A stretch of DNA of 64,000 nt from JAGNHB01 sp964436005 (GCA_964436005.1 CAYTBK010000002.1:1-64000); one strand, 5' to 3'; positions 1 through 8,698 are shown, counted from the stretch's first letter. Translations and numbers: made by a program. The notes: generated by a model from the sequence alone, not told the origin.

Positions 1-48
1 TTTTCAGCTTTTTTCTGTGCTTTTTGTCTAGTTAAAGGCCAAAGGCGA

Positions 49-164
49 GTTTCCCTACGGGAAACGAGGCCGCATCGTCCCCCGCCGATGCGGCTGCGCC
101 CCTTCCTTTGCCCGTAGGGCATTCATGTCCATAGCAATCGATGCCCTCCCGCCCCCCTTGCCCG
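49..164. repeat. 116-bp direct repeat, copy 1, with CCCTACGGG hairpins
   Basis: This block is nearly identical to 397-511 (three or so differences, one a single-C deletion). It opens with a perfect hairpin at 49-65 (GTTTCCC-TAC-GGGAAAC), then a 9-bp stem at 69-77/86-94 (GCCGCATCG / CGATGCGGC), then an opposite-orientation hairpin GCCC-GTA-GGGC at 110-120 followed by ATTCATGTCCATAG. Another GCCC-GTA-GGGC lies just beyond it at 160-170. The same hairpin family recurs at 33.6 and 62.6 kb. No U-tract follows the stems, so they are not ordinary terminators. Confidence 0.85.
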
Positions 165-309
165 TAGGGCATCAATTGCCGCCGCGATCAATTTCACACC
201 GTCGCCTTGGGGAAAGCGAAAGGAAACATACAGAAAACACAATGACTACAGAGTCTCTTTCGGAAAATTCTTCGCGAAAGTGTTATGCAGGGTCGGCCGC
301 CGTGGTGGA

Positions 310-361
310 TTCCCCGCGGGAAGCGGCGTGCCGGGCCATGGACATGGATTCCCTACGGGAA
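310..361 (+). repeat. Two spaced hairpins of the TTCCC-NNN-GGGAA family
   Basis: TTCCC-CGC-GGGAA lies at 310-322 and TTCCC-TAC-GGGAA at 349-361. The second is preceded by CCATGGACATGGA, the fixed upstream word of this repeat family (compare CTATGGACAT at 386-395 and 62761-62770). The loop triplet varies (CGC against TAC) while the arms are kept, as expected if the stem is what is selected. Confidence 0.75.
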
Positions 362-396
362 AAAGATTTTCCGGGCGCCGCGGGGCTATGGACATT

Positions 397-511
397 GTTT
401 CCCTACGGGAAACGAGGCCGCATCGTCCCCCGCCGATGCGGCGGCGCCCCTTCCTTTGCCTGTAGGGCATTCATGTCCATAGCAATCGATGCCCTCCCGC
501 CCCCTTGCCCG
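397..511. repeat. 116-bp direct repeat, copy 2
   Basis: Second copy of the 49-164 block, starting 348 bp downstream of the first. Hairpin GTTTCCC-TAC-GGGAAAC is at 397-413, and the opposite-orientation hairpin at 458-468 has one arm mismatch (GCCTGTAGGGC). The copy ends about 85 bp before the truA start codon, so it lies in the probable truA leader. Between the copies (about 180-300) is a locally A+T-richer stretch in which I see no gene. Confidence 0.85.
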
Positions 512-595
512 GACCGATCTTTTTCCCTGCGGGTCGGGGGCGATCCGCGGTACAGTGCGTCCGGCAGGCGGAAGATGGCTGCCGAGGAGGTTATC

Positions 596-1474
596 ATGCG
601 GGTGGAGGAACAGGAGAGGAAGAAGGCCGGCGGCCGGCGGGACCGGCGGGGGGGCGCCCCCGCGGGCGGGCGGAAGGGCGCGGGCCGAGGCAGGCCGGTG
701 CGCTTCCGGCTGAAGGTGGAGTACGAGGGCACGCGGTACCGCGGGTGGCAGGTCCAGGAGAACGCCCGCACGGTGCAGGGCGAACTCCTGGCGGTCGCGC
801 GGTCGCTGCTCGGCCAGACTTTCGCGGACCTCCAGGGGGCGGGGCGGACCGATGCGGGCGTCCACGCCCTGGAGCAGGGGGCGCACCTGGACGCGTACGT
901 CTCCCCGTCCGAGGCGGGCCAGCTGGCGGACGGGCTCAACGAAGGGCTTCCCCACGACATCCACGTCCTCGAGGTGCGGCCCGCCCCCCCCGGCTTCGAC
1001 GCCCGCACCAGCGCCCGGGAGCGGGTCTACCTCTACCAGGTGGCCCGCCGGCGGTCCGCCTTCGGGAAACGCCTGGCCTGGTGGGTGCGCGACCCCCTCG
1101 ACGGGAAGGCCATGGCCCGGGCGGCCGAGATCTTCCCCGGGGAGCACGATTTCCGTTCCTTCGTGGACGGCCGCTGGGAGGAGGGGACGCGCCTGGCGCT
1201 GTCCGGCGTGGAGGTGGTGGAGGAAGGCGCCCTGCTGCTCGTCCGCGTGCGGGGGGCCCACTTCCTGTGGAAGGTGGTGCGGCGCGTCGTGGGCGTTCTG
1301 GTGGAGGCGGGGCGGGGGAAGGTGAGGCCGGAGGACGTGCGGCGCTTCCTGGCGGAGCCGTCCCCGGAGCCCGCGCGCTGGACGGCGCCGCCCTGCGGCC
1401 TCTTCCTGGAGAGGGTCCTGTATCCGGGCGACCCGCCCCCGGGCCCGGTCCGACCCGTGCTGCCCGTCGCCTGA
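596..1474 (+). CDS. truA: tRNA pseudouridine(38-40) synthase TruA
   Basis: Converts uridines 38-40 in the anticodon arm of tRNAs to pseudouridine. The signature GAGRTDAGVHA is present, with the catalytic aspartate at about residue 86, and the C-terminal half keeps the family motifs (FLWKVVRR, HDFRSF). An in-frame reading extends upstream to 125, but that part is repeat DNA. The ATG at 596 has a strong GAGGAGG ribosome-binding site 5-6 nt upstream, so I start there (292 aa). The first ~35 residues are an Arg/Gly/Lys-rich tail that most TruA proteins lack. The gene converges on the ATPase operon, with 19 nt between stop codons. Confidence 0.95.
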   Translation: MRVEEQERKKAGGRRDRRGGAPAGGRKGAGRGRPVRFRLKVEYEGTRYRGWQVQENARTVQGELLAVARSLLGQTFADLQGAGRTDAGVHALEQGAHLDAYVSPSEAGQLADGLNEGLPHDIHVLEVRPAPPGFDARTSARERVYLYQVARRRSAFGKRLAWWVRDPLDGKAMARAAEIFPGEHDFRSFVDGRWEEGTRLALSGVEVVEEGALLLVRVRGAHFLWKVVRRVVGVLVEAGRGKVRPEDVRRFLAEPSPEPARWTAPPCGLFLERVLYPGDPPPGPVRPVLPVA

Positions 1475-1493
1475 CCGCCGGGTCGCGGGGGCG

Positions 1494-3005
1494 TCAGGAG
1501 AGGATCTTCCGCAGCGGTTCGGTGGGGTAGAAGCGGCGGAAATCGAGAAGGTCCAGCACGCCCTTGATGAGGGTGCGGGTGGAGCGGCCCGGCCCGGCGC
1601 CCTCCAGCTGGAGCATGGCCAGGACCGCCTCTTCCGGGCTGAGGCCGGCCCCGTACACGGAACGGTAGTGGGCGTTCACGGCTTCGATGAGGGCCACCGA
1701 GGCCAGCCGGCCCACCTGCTCCAGTTCCAGCAGGGGGAGGGATTTCCGCCACTCCCGGAACTTCGGCGAGAACGAGCCCGGTGTGATGGACACCACGATC
1801 TTCAGGAAGGTGGGCACTCGCTCGACGTAGCGGATCCTCTTCCAGTGCCCGGCGTAGACCAGCCCGGTCCGTTCCCCGGTGTAGGTGCCGTTGTTGTCCA
1901 GGGACACGCCCTCTTCGGTGAGGTCCGGCTCGTCGTTGGCGGTCAGGGTCAGGCCGCGGAGAAAATTGAGGCTGCGGATCCAGTGGAAGTTGTACAGGCA
2001 GGTGCGGGCGGTCTCGGTTTCGTCCAGCAGGAGCAGCAGCCCGTTGGCGCCGCAGCAGCGGACCAGGACGTTGGCCAGGGTCCCCAGGAGGTTGCAGACG
2101 ACGTTGCCGACGGTGGTGAAGTCACCGCTGAAGGCGAAGTGGGCCGCGTCGGCCTTCTCGCCCAGGAAGGCCTGCCAGTCGGACTCGCCGAGCCTTCCTT
2201 TCTCCAGGGCCCGGAAGAAGGGGCCCAGCAGCGGGTGTTCGAGCGTCCAGCCGAGGGCGGCGATACCCCGGCGTTGGGATTCCAGGGCTTCCCGGACGTC
2301 GGTGTCCCCGGCCGGAGAAGGGATCCGGAGCGTGCGCAGGATCTCCCGGTACAACCGCCAGGGGAAGGAGGTGCTTCCCCCGCCGGGGTCCATGCGCACC
2401 ATGGCCGCGGCGAAACCGAGTTTCCGGGCGTGGTGGGACAGGTGTTCCATCAGGTGGGTCTTCCCGGACCCGTAGGCGCCCTCCAGCAGGAGCGCACCCT
2501 CGGTGTCGTCCCGGAGCCAGGAGGAGAGGCGCCCGATCTCTTCTTCGCGGCCGAAGGTCCAGTCCTCGATGGCGTGGTGCGGGACGATGCCCATGCGGAA
2601 CGCTTCCAGGACCTGGCGGCTTCGCAGGTGGGCGGGCAGGAAGGGCTCGCCGGCGGCGACTTTCCCCGGGCGGGCCAGGGGGGCCGGCCGGGACCGGGGG
2701 CGGGGAAGAGCCTCCACGCCTTTCGGCCGGGTCTGGGCGATCCTCTTTTCCGAGGCCCTTTTCCGGAGCTGGTCCATCCCCTCGCGGAGGATCCGCTTCA
2801 GGTCGGCGTTGGCGGGGCAGGCCGCGGGGGCGGGCTCCCCGCCGCCCTCGGGTTCCACCGGGCGGAGGGAGATTCCGTTGATGCGGAAGATGAAGCCCTG
2901 GTCGAACATGACCAGGCCCTCTCCCCCGCCGTGGTAGACCTTGGCCACGGATCCATCGCCCCACCGGGCGTGCCGGACGCGGTCCCCGACTTTCAGTCCG
3001 GGCAT
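1494..3005 (-). CDS. BrxC/BrxD-type (DUF2791) P-loop ATPase with N-terminal Tudor/KOW-like domain
   Basis: A 503-residue predicted ATPase. Residues 3-50 (GLKVGDRVRHARWGDGSV and on) resemble the small Tudor/KOW-like domain found at the C-terminus of UvrD/PcrA helicases. A basic linker (about 70-115) follows, then the ATPase: Walker A GAYGSGKTH at 176-184 and Walker B LLLLLDETE with Asp-Glu at 328-329. The GxYGxGKTHxxxxL pattern is typical of the BREX BrxC/BrxD family (PF10923, formerly DUF2791). The ATG overlaps the stop of the next ATPase gene (TGATG), so translation is probably coupled. It is the last gene of the operon. The role is unknown; a nucleic-acid-directed or defence role is inference from the family. 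Confidence 0.75.
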   Translation of the reverse strand: MPGLKVGDRVRHARWGDGSVAKVYHGGGEGLVMFDQGFIFRINGISLRPVEPEGGGEPAPAACPANADLKRILREGMDQLRKRASEKRIAQTRPKGVEALPRPRSRPAPLARPGKVAAGEPFLPAHLRSRQVLEAFRMGIVPHHAIEDWTFGREEEIGRLSSWLRDDTEGALLLEGAYGSGKTHLMEHLSHHARKLGFAAAMVRMDPGGGSTSFPWRLYREILRTLRIPSPAGDTDVREALESQRRGIAALGWTLEHPLLGPFFRALEKGRLGESDWQAFLGEKADAAHFAFSGDFTTVGNVVCNLLGTLANVLVRCCGANGLLLLLDETETARTCLYNFHWIRSLNFLRGLTLTANDEPDLTEEGVSLDNNGTYTGERTGLVYAGHWKRIRYVERVPTFLKIVVSITPGSFSPKFREWRKSLPLLELEQVGRLASVALIEAVNAHYRSVYGAGLSPEEAVLAMLQLEGAGPGRSTRTLIKGVLDLLDFRRFYPTEPLRKILS

Positions 3006-4264
3006 CAAACGCCCCCTTCGAGCATGGCCCGGGCCCAGGCGGCGTCCAGAACGGCGTCGGGTCTCCGCCGCAGGTAGTGGAAGGCCCGGATGGCGCCCTG
3101 GACGAAGAGCCGCTTGTAGCCGATGTCCCCGAAGCGCTGCTCGTAGGCCTCCTCGGCGCAGAGCCTGACCGCTTCCGCCAGCCGGTCCGGCGCGAAATCG
3201 ACCCCGAAGGCCCGGGCGAAGACGCCCGCCAGCTTCAGGCCGACCTCCTGCAGGAACGGGAGGGGCGCGGTGCCGATCCGGTCGAGGTAAACCTTTACTC
3301 CGCTGGGGTTGTAAAAATCGAAGACGGAGTGCACGCGCTGCTTGAGCGCCTCGTAGACGTTGGCCTGGCCGTCGAGGAACTGCTCGCCCGGCACGGCATA
3401 GAAGATCATCACGTTGCGGAAGGAGGTCTGCCCGCACTCGTCGATGAGCTCGCGGAGGTTGCTCAGCATGACCTCCTTCTGCTTGGAGGACATGGACGGG
3501 ATCTGCTCAGCTTCGTCGAGCAGGATCACCAGCCCGCGGTAGCCGAGGTTGCGCACCCACTGCACCAGGGAGCGGATGGCGCTGAAGGCCACCGCGCGGT
3601 CGAGGGGGCGCAGGATGCCGAACGGGTGGTGGATGTGCCGGTCGTACCCGTCGGCGGTGAGCCACTGCAGGATCACCTCGAAGTCGTCGTCGGCGCCGGC
3701 GGCCAGGGCCAGGAAGGCGTGCCGGAGGGCGGCCGCGTAGTGGGAGCCCTCGAGGTCGGCCACCGCGGTGCGGGCCTCGTCCTGGAGCGCCTCGGCCAGC
3801 TTTTCGTCCGGCAAGCCGGCCTGCTGCAGCTTCTCGCGGGCCCGGACGAGCCAGTTCTTCAGGAAGGCGCCCAGGCCCTTCTCGCTCCCCTCCAGGAGTT
3901 CCTCCGGGGAAAGGGGCGCCGTGAGGCTCAGGGCGATGGCCCGGTAGACCCGGTCCATGCGGTGGAAGGGCGACTCGTCGTGCCGCAGCGAGACGTAGCT
4001 CACCACGTAGCCGTTCTTCCAGGCCTTCTCCCGCACGTTGTACAGGAAGTGGGTCTTCCCGCCGCCGTACGCGCCGACGATCATCTTGAAGGCGGAGCCG
4101 CCGTGGGCCACGAAGGTTTTCAGGTAGTCTTCCTCGACGATGTCCAGGTAGTCGCCGAGCCCGGCGGTGAACAGCTGGAAGCCCCACTCCGGCGGGGTGC
4201 CGTGGGAGCCGAGGGTTTCCACGATCTGCCGGGCGACCTCGGGCTTGATGTCCGCCGGCGTCAT
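3005..4264 (-). CDS. BrxC/BrxD-type (DUF2791) P-loop ATPase
   Basis: A 419-residue ATPase paired with the downstream one. Walker A GAYGGGKTHFL is at about 64-74 and Walker B LVILLDEAEQ has Asp250-Glu251. The N-terminus has no extra domain. Family resemblance is to the DUF2791/BrxC_BrxD group of BREX phage-defence loci, but no PglZ, PglX or BrxL-like gene is near. The start at 4264 sits in an ATGA overlap with the stop of the upstream gene. A longer in-frame extension (to 4588) lies inside that gene and lacks a ribosome-binding site, so I rejected it. Two different ATPases side by side suggest a hetero-complex. Confidence 0.78.
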   Translation of the reverse strand: MTPADIKPEVARQIVETLGSHGTPPEWGFQLFTAGLGDYLDIVEEDYLKTFVAHGGSAFKMIVGAYGGGKTHFLYNVREKAWKNGYVVSYVSLRHDESPFHRMDRVYRAIALSLTAPLSPEELLEGSEKGLGAFLKNWLVRAREKLQQAGLPDEKLAEALQDEARTAVADLEGSHYAAALRHAFLALAAGADDDFEVILQWLTADGYDRHIHHPFGILRPLDRAVAFSAIRSLVQWVRNLGYRGLVILLDEAEQIPSMSSKQKEVMLSNLRELIDECGQTSFRNVMIFYAVPGEQFLDGQANVYEALKQRVHSVFDFYNPSGVKVYLDRIGTAPLPFLQEVGLKLAGVFARAFGVDFAPDRLAEAVRLCAEEAYEQRFGDIGYKRLFVQGAIRAFHYLRRRPDAVLDAAWARAMLEGGV

Positions 4265-5136
4265 GACCGCCTCCGGAAGGTCACGTCGGCGAAGTGGGCG
4301 CCGCGCCCGCGGTCGTCGGTGGGGACCCAGAGATGGTTTTCGGGGCGTTTCGTCTGTTCCCGGGAGGCCACGCCGAGGACCAGCGTCTCGCCGTCCAGTT
4401 CCCTTCGCCGCAGGCGGAACAGGTCGTAGCTGAACGTGACGCGCCCGTAGGAGGCGAAGGCCTCCCGGACCGGGTCGGCCTGGAAGGACAGGTTCTGCCG
4501 GGCGAAGGCGACTTCGGCCATGACGGCCACGATGGGCGCCGGTTTCCTGTCGTCGTCGGCCCCCTGGCGCAGGCGGGCCAGGCGGCAAGCCTGGCGGAGC
4601 TGGCGGAGGAAGACCTCCTCGTCCAGCGGCGGTCGGGCCAGGCCGTCCAGGATCCGCCGGACCGCCTCCGCCACCCGGGCGGCGTCCACCGGCACGCGGA
4701 GCAGGGTGGCGATGCCCGGCCCGTACAGGATTTCCACCTGGGGCTTTTTGGCTTCCATCCGGAAGCGGAGGGTCAGCAGCCCGAAGCGGAGTTCCGGCAG
4801 GGTGCCCTCCAGCGAGTGGCCCGCCCCGTCCAGCAGCGCGGCCAGGGCCGCGGGGATGGCGGCGTGCGCCCGCCGCTTCATGGTGTCGGCCGCCTCCCGC
4901 AGCTCCCGGGCGCGGGCACGCTGCGCGTCCAGCAGCGCCGGCAGCGTTTCCAGTTCCTGAAGGGCTTCCAGGGCCCGGGCGGCCCGGTCGGCCAGGTGGA
5001 AAACCCCCTGCTCGCCCCGGGCGCGGGCTTTCTCAGCGGCGGACAGGTCCGCCGCCAGGGCGGCCAGCAGCCTGCCGGCCCGCTTGATCAGTCTTTCGTC
5101 GTCCCGGTTGCCGGGCGTGGTGAGATCGTCAGCCAT
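4261..5136 (-). CDS. Uncharacterised helical protein encoded with the paired ATPases
   Basis: A 291-residue protein I do not recognise. Residues ~15-95 are Ala/Arg/Glu/Leu-rich with heptad-like spacing, consistent with a coiled coil or helical bundle. The C-terminal ~190 residues are mixed alpha/beta and end in a basic tail (VTFRRRS). There is no signal peptide, membrane segment or metal motif. It sits 19 nt after the receiver protein and overlaps the first ATPase by 4 nt, so it is probably an adaptor or subunit of whatever the ATPases build. No function is claimed. Confidence 0.7.
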   Translation of the reverse strand: MADDLTTPGNRDDERLIKRAGRLLAALAADLSAAEKARARGEQGVFHLADRAARALEALQELETLPALLDAQRARARELREAADTMKRRAHAAIPAALAALLDGAGHSLEGTLPELRFGLLTLRFRMEAKKPQVEILYGPGIATLLRVPVDAARVAEAVRRILDGLARPPLDEEVFLRQLRQACRLARLRQGADDDRKPAPIVAVMAEVAFARQNLSFQADPVREAFASYGRVTFSYDLFRLRRRELDGETLVLGVASREQTKRPENHLWVPTDDRGRGAHFADVTFRRRS

Positions 5137-5155
5137 GTTGCCCCCCGTTGGGAAA

Positions 5156-8100
5156 TCAGATCGTGTACAGTTCCTGCACCACCATGCGGAACAGCCTGGC
5201 CGCGGAGACGGGGGGGATCATGACCTTCGGGTTGAAAGCCTGGTAGGCCGAAAAATCCTCCCGGTTGTCCAGGATGAGGAACAGGCGCCTAGCGGGGTTG
5301 GTGCCGGATTCGAGGAACCGCTCCAGGTAGGGCGCGTCGCAGATGAGGAAGCCTTCGCCCGGTTCCGGGTCGCGGTCGAACTGAAGGCGGACCGGGGGGA
5401 ACTCTTCCCGGAACTGGTCCGCCAGCAGGGCTTGCACCGCCGGGGTGGACAAGCGGCAGAGCACGTCGAAGCGGAACGGTTCCGCCGTTTCCTCGCCGGC
5501 CTGGGCGCTCCCGCGCCGGGCGACCGCCCGGGCCAGGCCGGGGTGCCCGTCGAGAAAGCGGCGGAGTCGCTGGGCCTTTTCGCTCCCCGCACCGGCCAGC
5601 TGAGTGCCGAGCTGGGCGGCCAGGGACTCCATCCGGAAGGCGCCGGCCAGACGGTTGCCGGCCAGGAGCTTTTCCGCCTGTTCGAGGTCGGGAATCTGCC
5701 GGGCGAACAGCGCCTCCGCGTCTTTTTCATACTGCTGGAAAGATTCCAGCTCTTTTTGGATTTTCTTGATGTTCTCCCGGGCCAGGCGGACCTCCGCGGC
5801 CTCGCTCTCCGGCATGGAGCTCCGTCCCTGGGTGAAGACCTGCAGGGCCTGGTTCATGTCGGCGACCGTGCGCTCGTCGAAGGTGGCGGCCCGTTTCAGC
5901 AGTTCGAGGAAGGAGAGGTTGAGGGCGGTGCTGCCCGTCTGCACCACGGCGCTCATGGCGGCGGCGAAGGCGCCTTCGGCGGGGGAGCTGAGCACGAGTT
6001 CCCTCCGGGCGCATTCGGCGGCCAGGGCGAAGCCGGCCTCGAGGTCGCGGGGCGGGAGGGCGTTGCCGGCCGCGCGGGCCAGGATGCGCTTGACGAGCCG
6101 GACGGGGCAGGACTGTGCGGCCGTCCGGAAGAAGGGTTCCCCCAGGGCGAACAGCCCGGCTTCGGCCTCGGGGGCGGACAGCATCGCGAAGATGCCGGGG
6201 TCGAGGATCACCCCGAGGTTGGCCAGGACGGCCTCTTTCAGCGAGTGGGGCCCGGAAGCCAGCACGTAGGCGAGCAACTGGCGGGACGCTTCGTCGCCGG
6301 AGAAGGGGAAAACCCGGGCCATGACTTCCTGCTCGGGCGCATCCAGGGAGGGGAACTCGGCCGCGGCCCGGGCCCTTCCCCAGGCGGTGCGGGCCAGGGT
6401 CCGGGCGATGGGTTCGCGCAGGGCCTTTTCCGAATGGAACTTTTCCATGAAGAAGTCGCCCGCGTCTTCGCGGACGGCCATGCCTTCGATGATCGCTTCC
6501 CGCAGGGAAGGGGCGGTCTCAAAGGCGTCGCGGACGAGCCGGACCGTCTCCGCGTCCTTGCCCATGGCCAGGATGCCCGCCAGGTTCGCGCGGAGGTTCC
6601 GGTCGGCGACCTGGTCGAACAGGTTCTCCAGTTCGACGAAACGGAACGAAGACAGCTCGGGGAAGCGCCCGAAGTATGCCCGCAGGTGCGCGATGGTGGC
6701 GTTGAGGCCGTCGAAGCCCTGCGGGCCGGCGGCCTTGAACGCCTCCACCTGTTTGTGGGCGTGTTCCAAGATGGGCCGCAAGGCGTTTTCGTCGGCGGCG
6801 TGGGCCAGGATCTCGAAGGCCCCCGCGGCGATGCCCGGGTCGGCGTGGTCGAGGTAGTCGAAGAAGATTCCGGCGTCGGGCGGTTTCAGGATGCGCTTGA
6901 AGGTGTCCACGACGGAACGCAGGGCGACGGGGTCCTGGGCGTTCAGGAAGCGGGGCAGCAGGGAGAGGAGGGGGTCGTCCCGCCGGATCCGCGCGATGGC
7001 TTCGCCGATCTGCTCGATCAAGGCGGGGTCCTGGATCCGCTGCAGGTTGGAGCTCAGGATTTCGTAGGCCCCCCGCCCGGTGAACTTGGATACCGCGATC
7101 AGCGTTTCTTTGACCAGGAAGAACTTCCCGTGCTCCTCGGTGAGCTTCCGCAGCGGCGCCAGGAAGTAAGGATTGCGGACGTAGCCGCAGACCCGGACGA
7201 GGTTGAGCCTGCTTTTCATCGGCAGGTCCTGGCTCAGGAGGAGTTCGGCCATGACCTCGCCGGCCTCCTCCTCCGTGGTCCCGGATTCCAGGAACTGCTT
7301 TTCCAGGCGGATGCGGACATCGATGTCGGCGATATCCTGGGAATTCTCCAGGAAATGGACGACGGATTGCCGCAGGTTCTGGGAGATGGCCGAAGCGCTT
7401 TGGCCCGCTTCCTCGGCTTCCGGGCCGGGGAGAGTGTCCACCTCGATGCCCATCGAGGCCAGGCAATCGTTCAAGGCTTTTTCTGAGAATGGTTTGAGCA
7501 GAAACGCCGAACAGCCTGTCTTGAGGCCCTGGAGGATGGTCTCCCTCTTGTTGGCGGGGGTTGTCAAGATGAACCGGGGTGACGCGCCCTGGGGAATGTT
7601 CCGCGCGATGGAGCGCATGGCTTCGAGGAAAACCGGGACGTCCGTTCCCGGCATGTCGGCGTTCACGAAGACCAGGCTGGGGAAGTCCTGCAGGGCCGCG
7701 GCGTTCCGGTACCGGAGAATCGCCTCCCGGCCTTTGGGGAACGCCTCCACCGGGCCCAGGCTGACGAGAGCGTTACCGAGCCTTTCGGCGAACTCGACCT
7801 CCTCGTCGACGATCAGGCTGAAGTGGGAGGGGAAGATCTTGTCCAGGGCCTTCTCGATGGTTTCGCGGTCGAACGGCTTGACCAGGAAGCCACTGCACCC
7901 GAGTTTGATCACTTTTTTGACCAGGTCGGTGTTGCCGAACGCCGTGACCATGATGATCCGGGAAGGGGCGAAACCCCGGGAGAAGGCGGGGTCGGCTTCC
8001 CAGTTCCGGATGTGGAGCAGGACGTCTTCCCCCGTCATGTCCGGCAGGGCATAGTCCACGGTGATGAAGCGGTAGGGCGTCGACGCGGCCTGGGCCGCCC

Positions 8101-8698
8101 GGAACATGTCCAGCGCTTCCTGGCCGGTGCCGGCGGTGTCCACGGGGCCGAGCGGTTCGAGCAGCGCCCTCATCTTTTCCCGGCTGACTTCGTCGTCTTC
8201 GATGACGAGGGCCCGTCGGTTGCTGTTCCGCCAGCTGCCGGAGGGGTGCGCGGGGGCGGGCGGGACGGCTTCCGCGGGCTTTTCCTCCGGTTCCTGCGGG
8301 AAGTGGCCGTCCGGCCAGAGCCGCCGCAGGGCCTCCATGATCCGTTCGGGGCCGAAAGGCTTGACGATGAAGCTCTCGCAGCCGGACCGCAGGCAGGCCA
8401 TCACGTTGCTGGCGTCGCCCTGGGCGGTGACCATGATGACCCGGAGGGGGTTGGCGCCGGGTCGTTCCCGCTTGGCTTCGCGGCGGCGCAGCTCCTGCAG
8501 CACCTGGGCGCCGGACATGCCTGGCAGTTCGATGTCCAGGGTCAGCAGATCGAAGGGGTTGTCCTCTTCCTCGGCTTTCTCCACGAAGAGAATGGCCTCT
8601 TCGCCGCTTTCCGCCACGGAGCATTCGCCGAAGTCGGAAAGGATCGCCAGCATCTTTTCGTAGCAGACGGGGTCGTCTTCCACGATCAGGATCCTCAT
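5156..8698 (-). CDS. Triple-receiver response regulator with long HEAT-like helical output region
   Basis: 1180 residues. Three receiver domains lie in a row: REC1 at about 1-125 (VEDD, phospho-Asp55, Lys113), REC2 at about 160-290 (IEDD, Asp215, Lys274) and REC3 at about 292-415. In REC3 the phosphoacceptor position is Asn (Asn346, in LVFVNADMPG) although Lys402 is kept, so it looks like a pseudo-receiver. The remaining ~750 residues are helical with HEAT/ARM-like periodicity and a late coiled coil (about 920-950). There is no DNA-binding, GGDEF or kinase domain. Output is therefore probably by protein contact, plausibly with the downstream helical protein and ATPases. The ATG overlaps the kinase stop by 4 nt. 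Confidence 0.85.
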   Translation of the reverse strand: MRILIVEDDPVCYEKMLAILSDFGECSVAESGEEAILFVEKAEEEDNPFDLLTLDIELPGMSGAQVLQELRRREAKRERPGANPLRVIMVTAQGDASNVMACLRSGCESFIVKPFGPERIMEALRRLWPDGHFPQEPEEKPAEAVPPAPAHPSGSWRNSNRRALVIEDDEVSREKMRALLEPLGPVDTAGTGQEALDMFRAAQAASTPYRFITVDYALPDMTGEDVLLHIRNWEADPAFSRGFAPSRIIMVTAFGNTDLVKKVIKLGCSGFLVKPFDRETIEKALDKIFPSHFSLIVDEEVEFAERLGNALVSLGPVEAFPKGREAILRYRNAAALQDFPSLVFVNADMPGTDVPVFLEAMRSIARNIPQGASPRFILTTPANKRETILQGLKTGCSAFLLKPFSEKALNDCLASMGIEVDTLPGPEAEEAGQSASAISQNLRQSVVHFLENSQDIADIDVRIRLEKQFLESGTTEEEAGEVMAELLLSQDLPMKSRLNLVRVCGYVRNPYFLAPLRKLTEEHGKFFLVKETLIAVSKFTGRGAYEILSSNLQRIQDPALIEQIGEAIARIRRDDPLLSLLPRFLNAQDPVALRSVVDTFKRILKPPDAGIFFDYLDHADPGIAAGAFEILAHAADENALRPILEHAHKQVEAFKAAGPQGFDGLNATIAHLRAYFGRFPELSSFRFVELENLFDQVADRNLRANLAGILAMGKDAETVRLVRDAFETAPSLREAIIEGMAVREDAGDFFMEKFHSEKALREPIARTLARTAWGRARAAAEFPSLDAPEQEVMARVFPFSGDEASRQLLAYVLASGPHSLKEAVLANLGVILDPGIFAMLSAPEAEAGLFALGEPFFRTAAQSCPVRLVKRILARAAGNALPPRDLEAGFALAAECARRELVLSSPAEGAFAAAMSAVVQTGSTALNLSFLELLKRAATFDERTVADMNQALQVFTQGRSSMPESEAAEVRLARENIKKIQKELESFQQYEKDAEALFARQIPDLEQAEKLLAGNRLAGAFRMESLAAQLGTQLAGAGSEKAQRLRRFLDGHPGLARAVARRGSAQAGEETAEPFRFDVLCRLSTPAVQALLADQFREEFPPVRLQFDRDPEPGEGFLICDAPYLERFLESGTNPARRLFLILDNREDFSAYQAFNPKVMIPPVSAARLFRMVVQELYTI

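Noticed and set aside
125..595. In-frame N-terminal extension of TruA by 157 codons
   Set aside because: This DNA is the repeat region (49-511); the extension translates hairpin repeats, and a strong ribosome-binding site supports the start at 596.
1494..5136. A complete BREX or Pgl phage-defence locus
   Set aside because: Only BrxC/BrxD-type ATPases are seen; there is no PglZ/BrxZ phosphatase, PglX methylase, BrxL protease or BrxA/B-like gene nearby.
5084..7486. 800-codon open frame on the plus strand opposite the triple-receiver gene
   Set aside because: It is the antisense of a gene with clear receiver motifs; its translation is Gly/Gln/Val-rich without domains, the usual shadow frame of GC-rich DNA.
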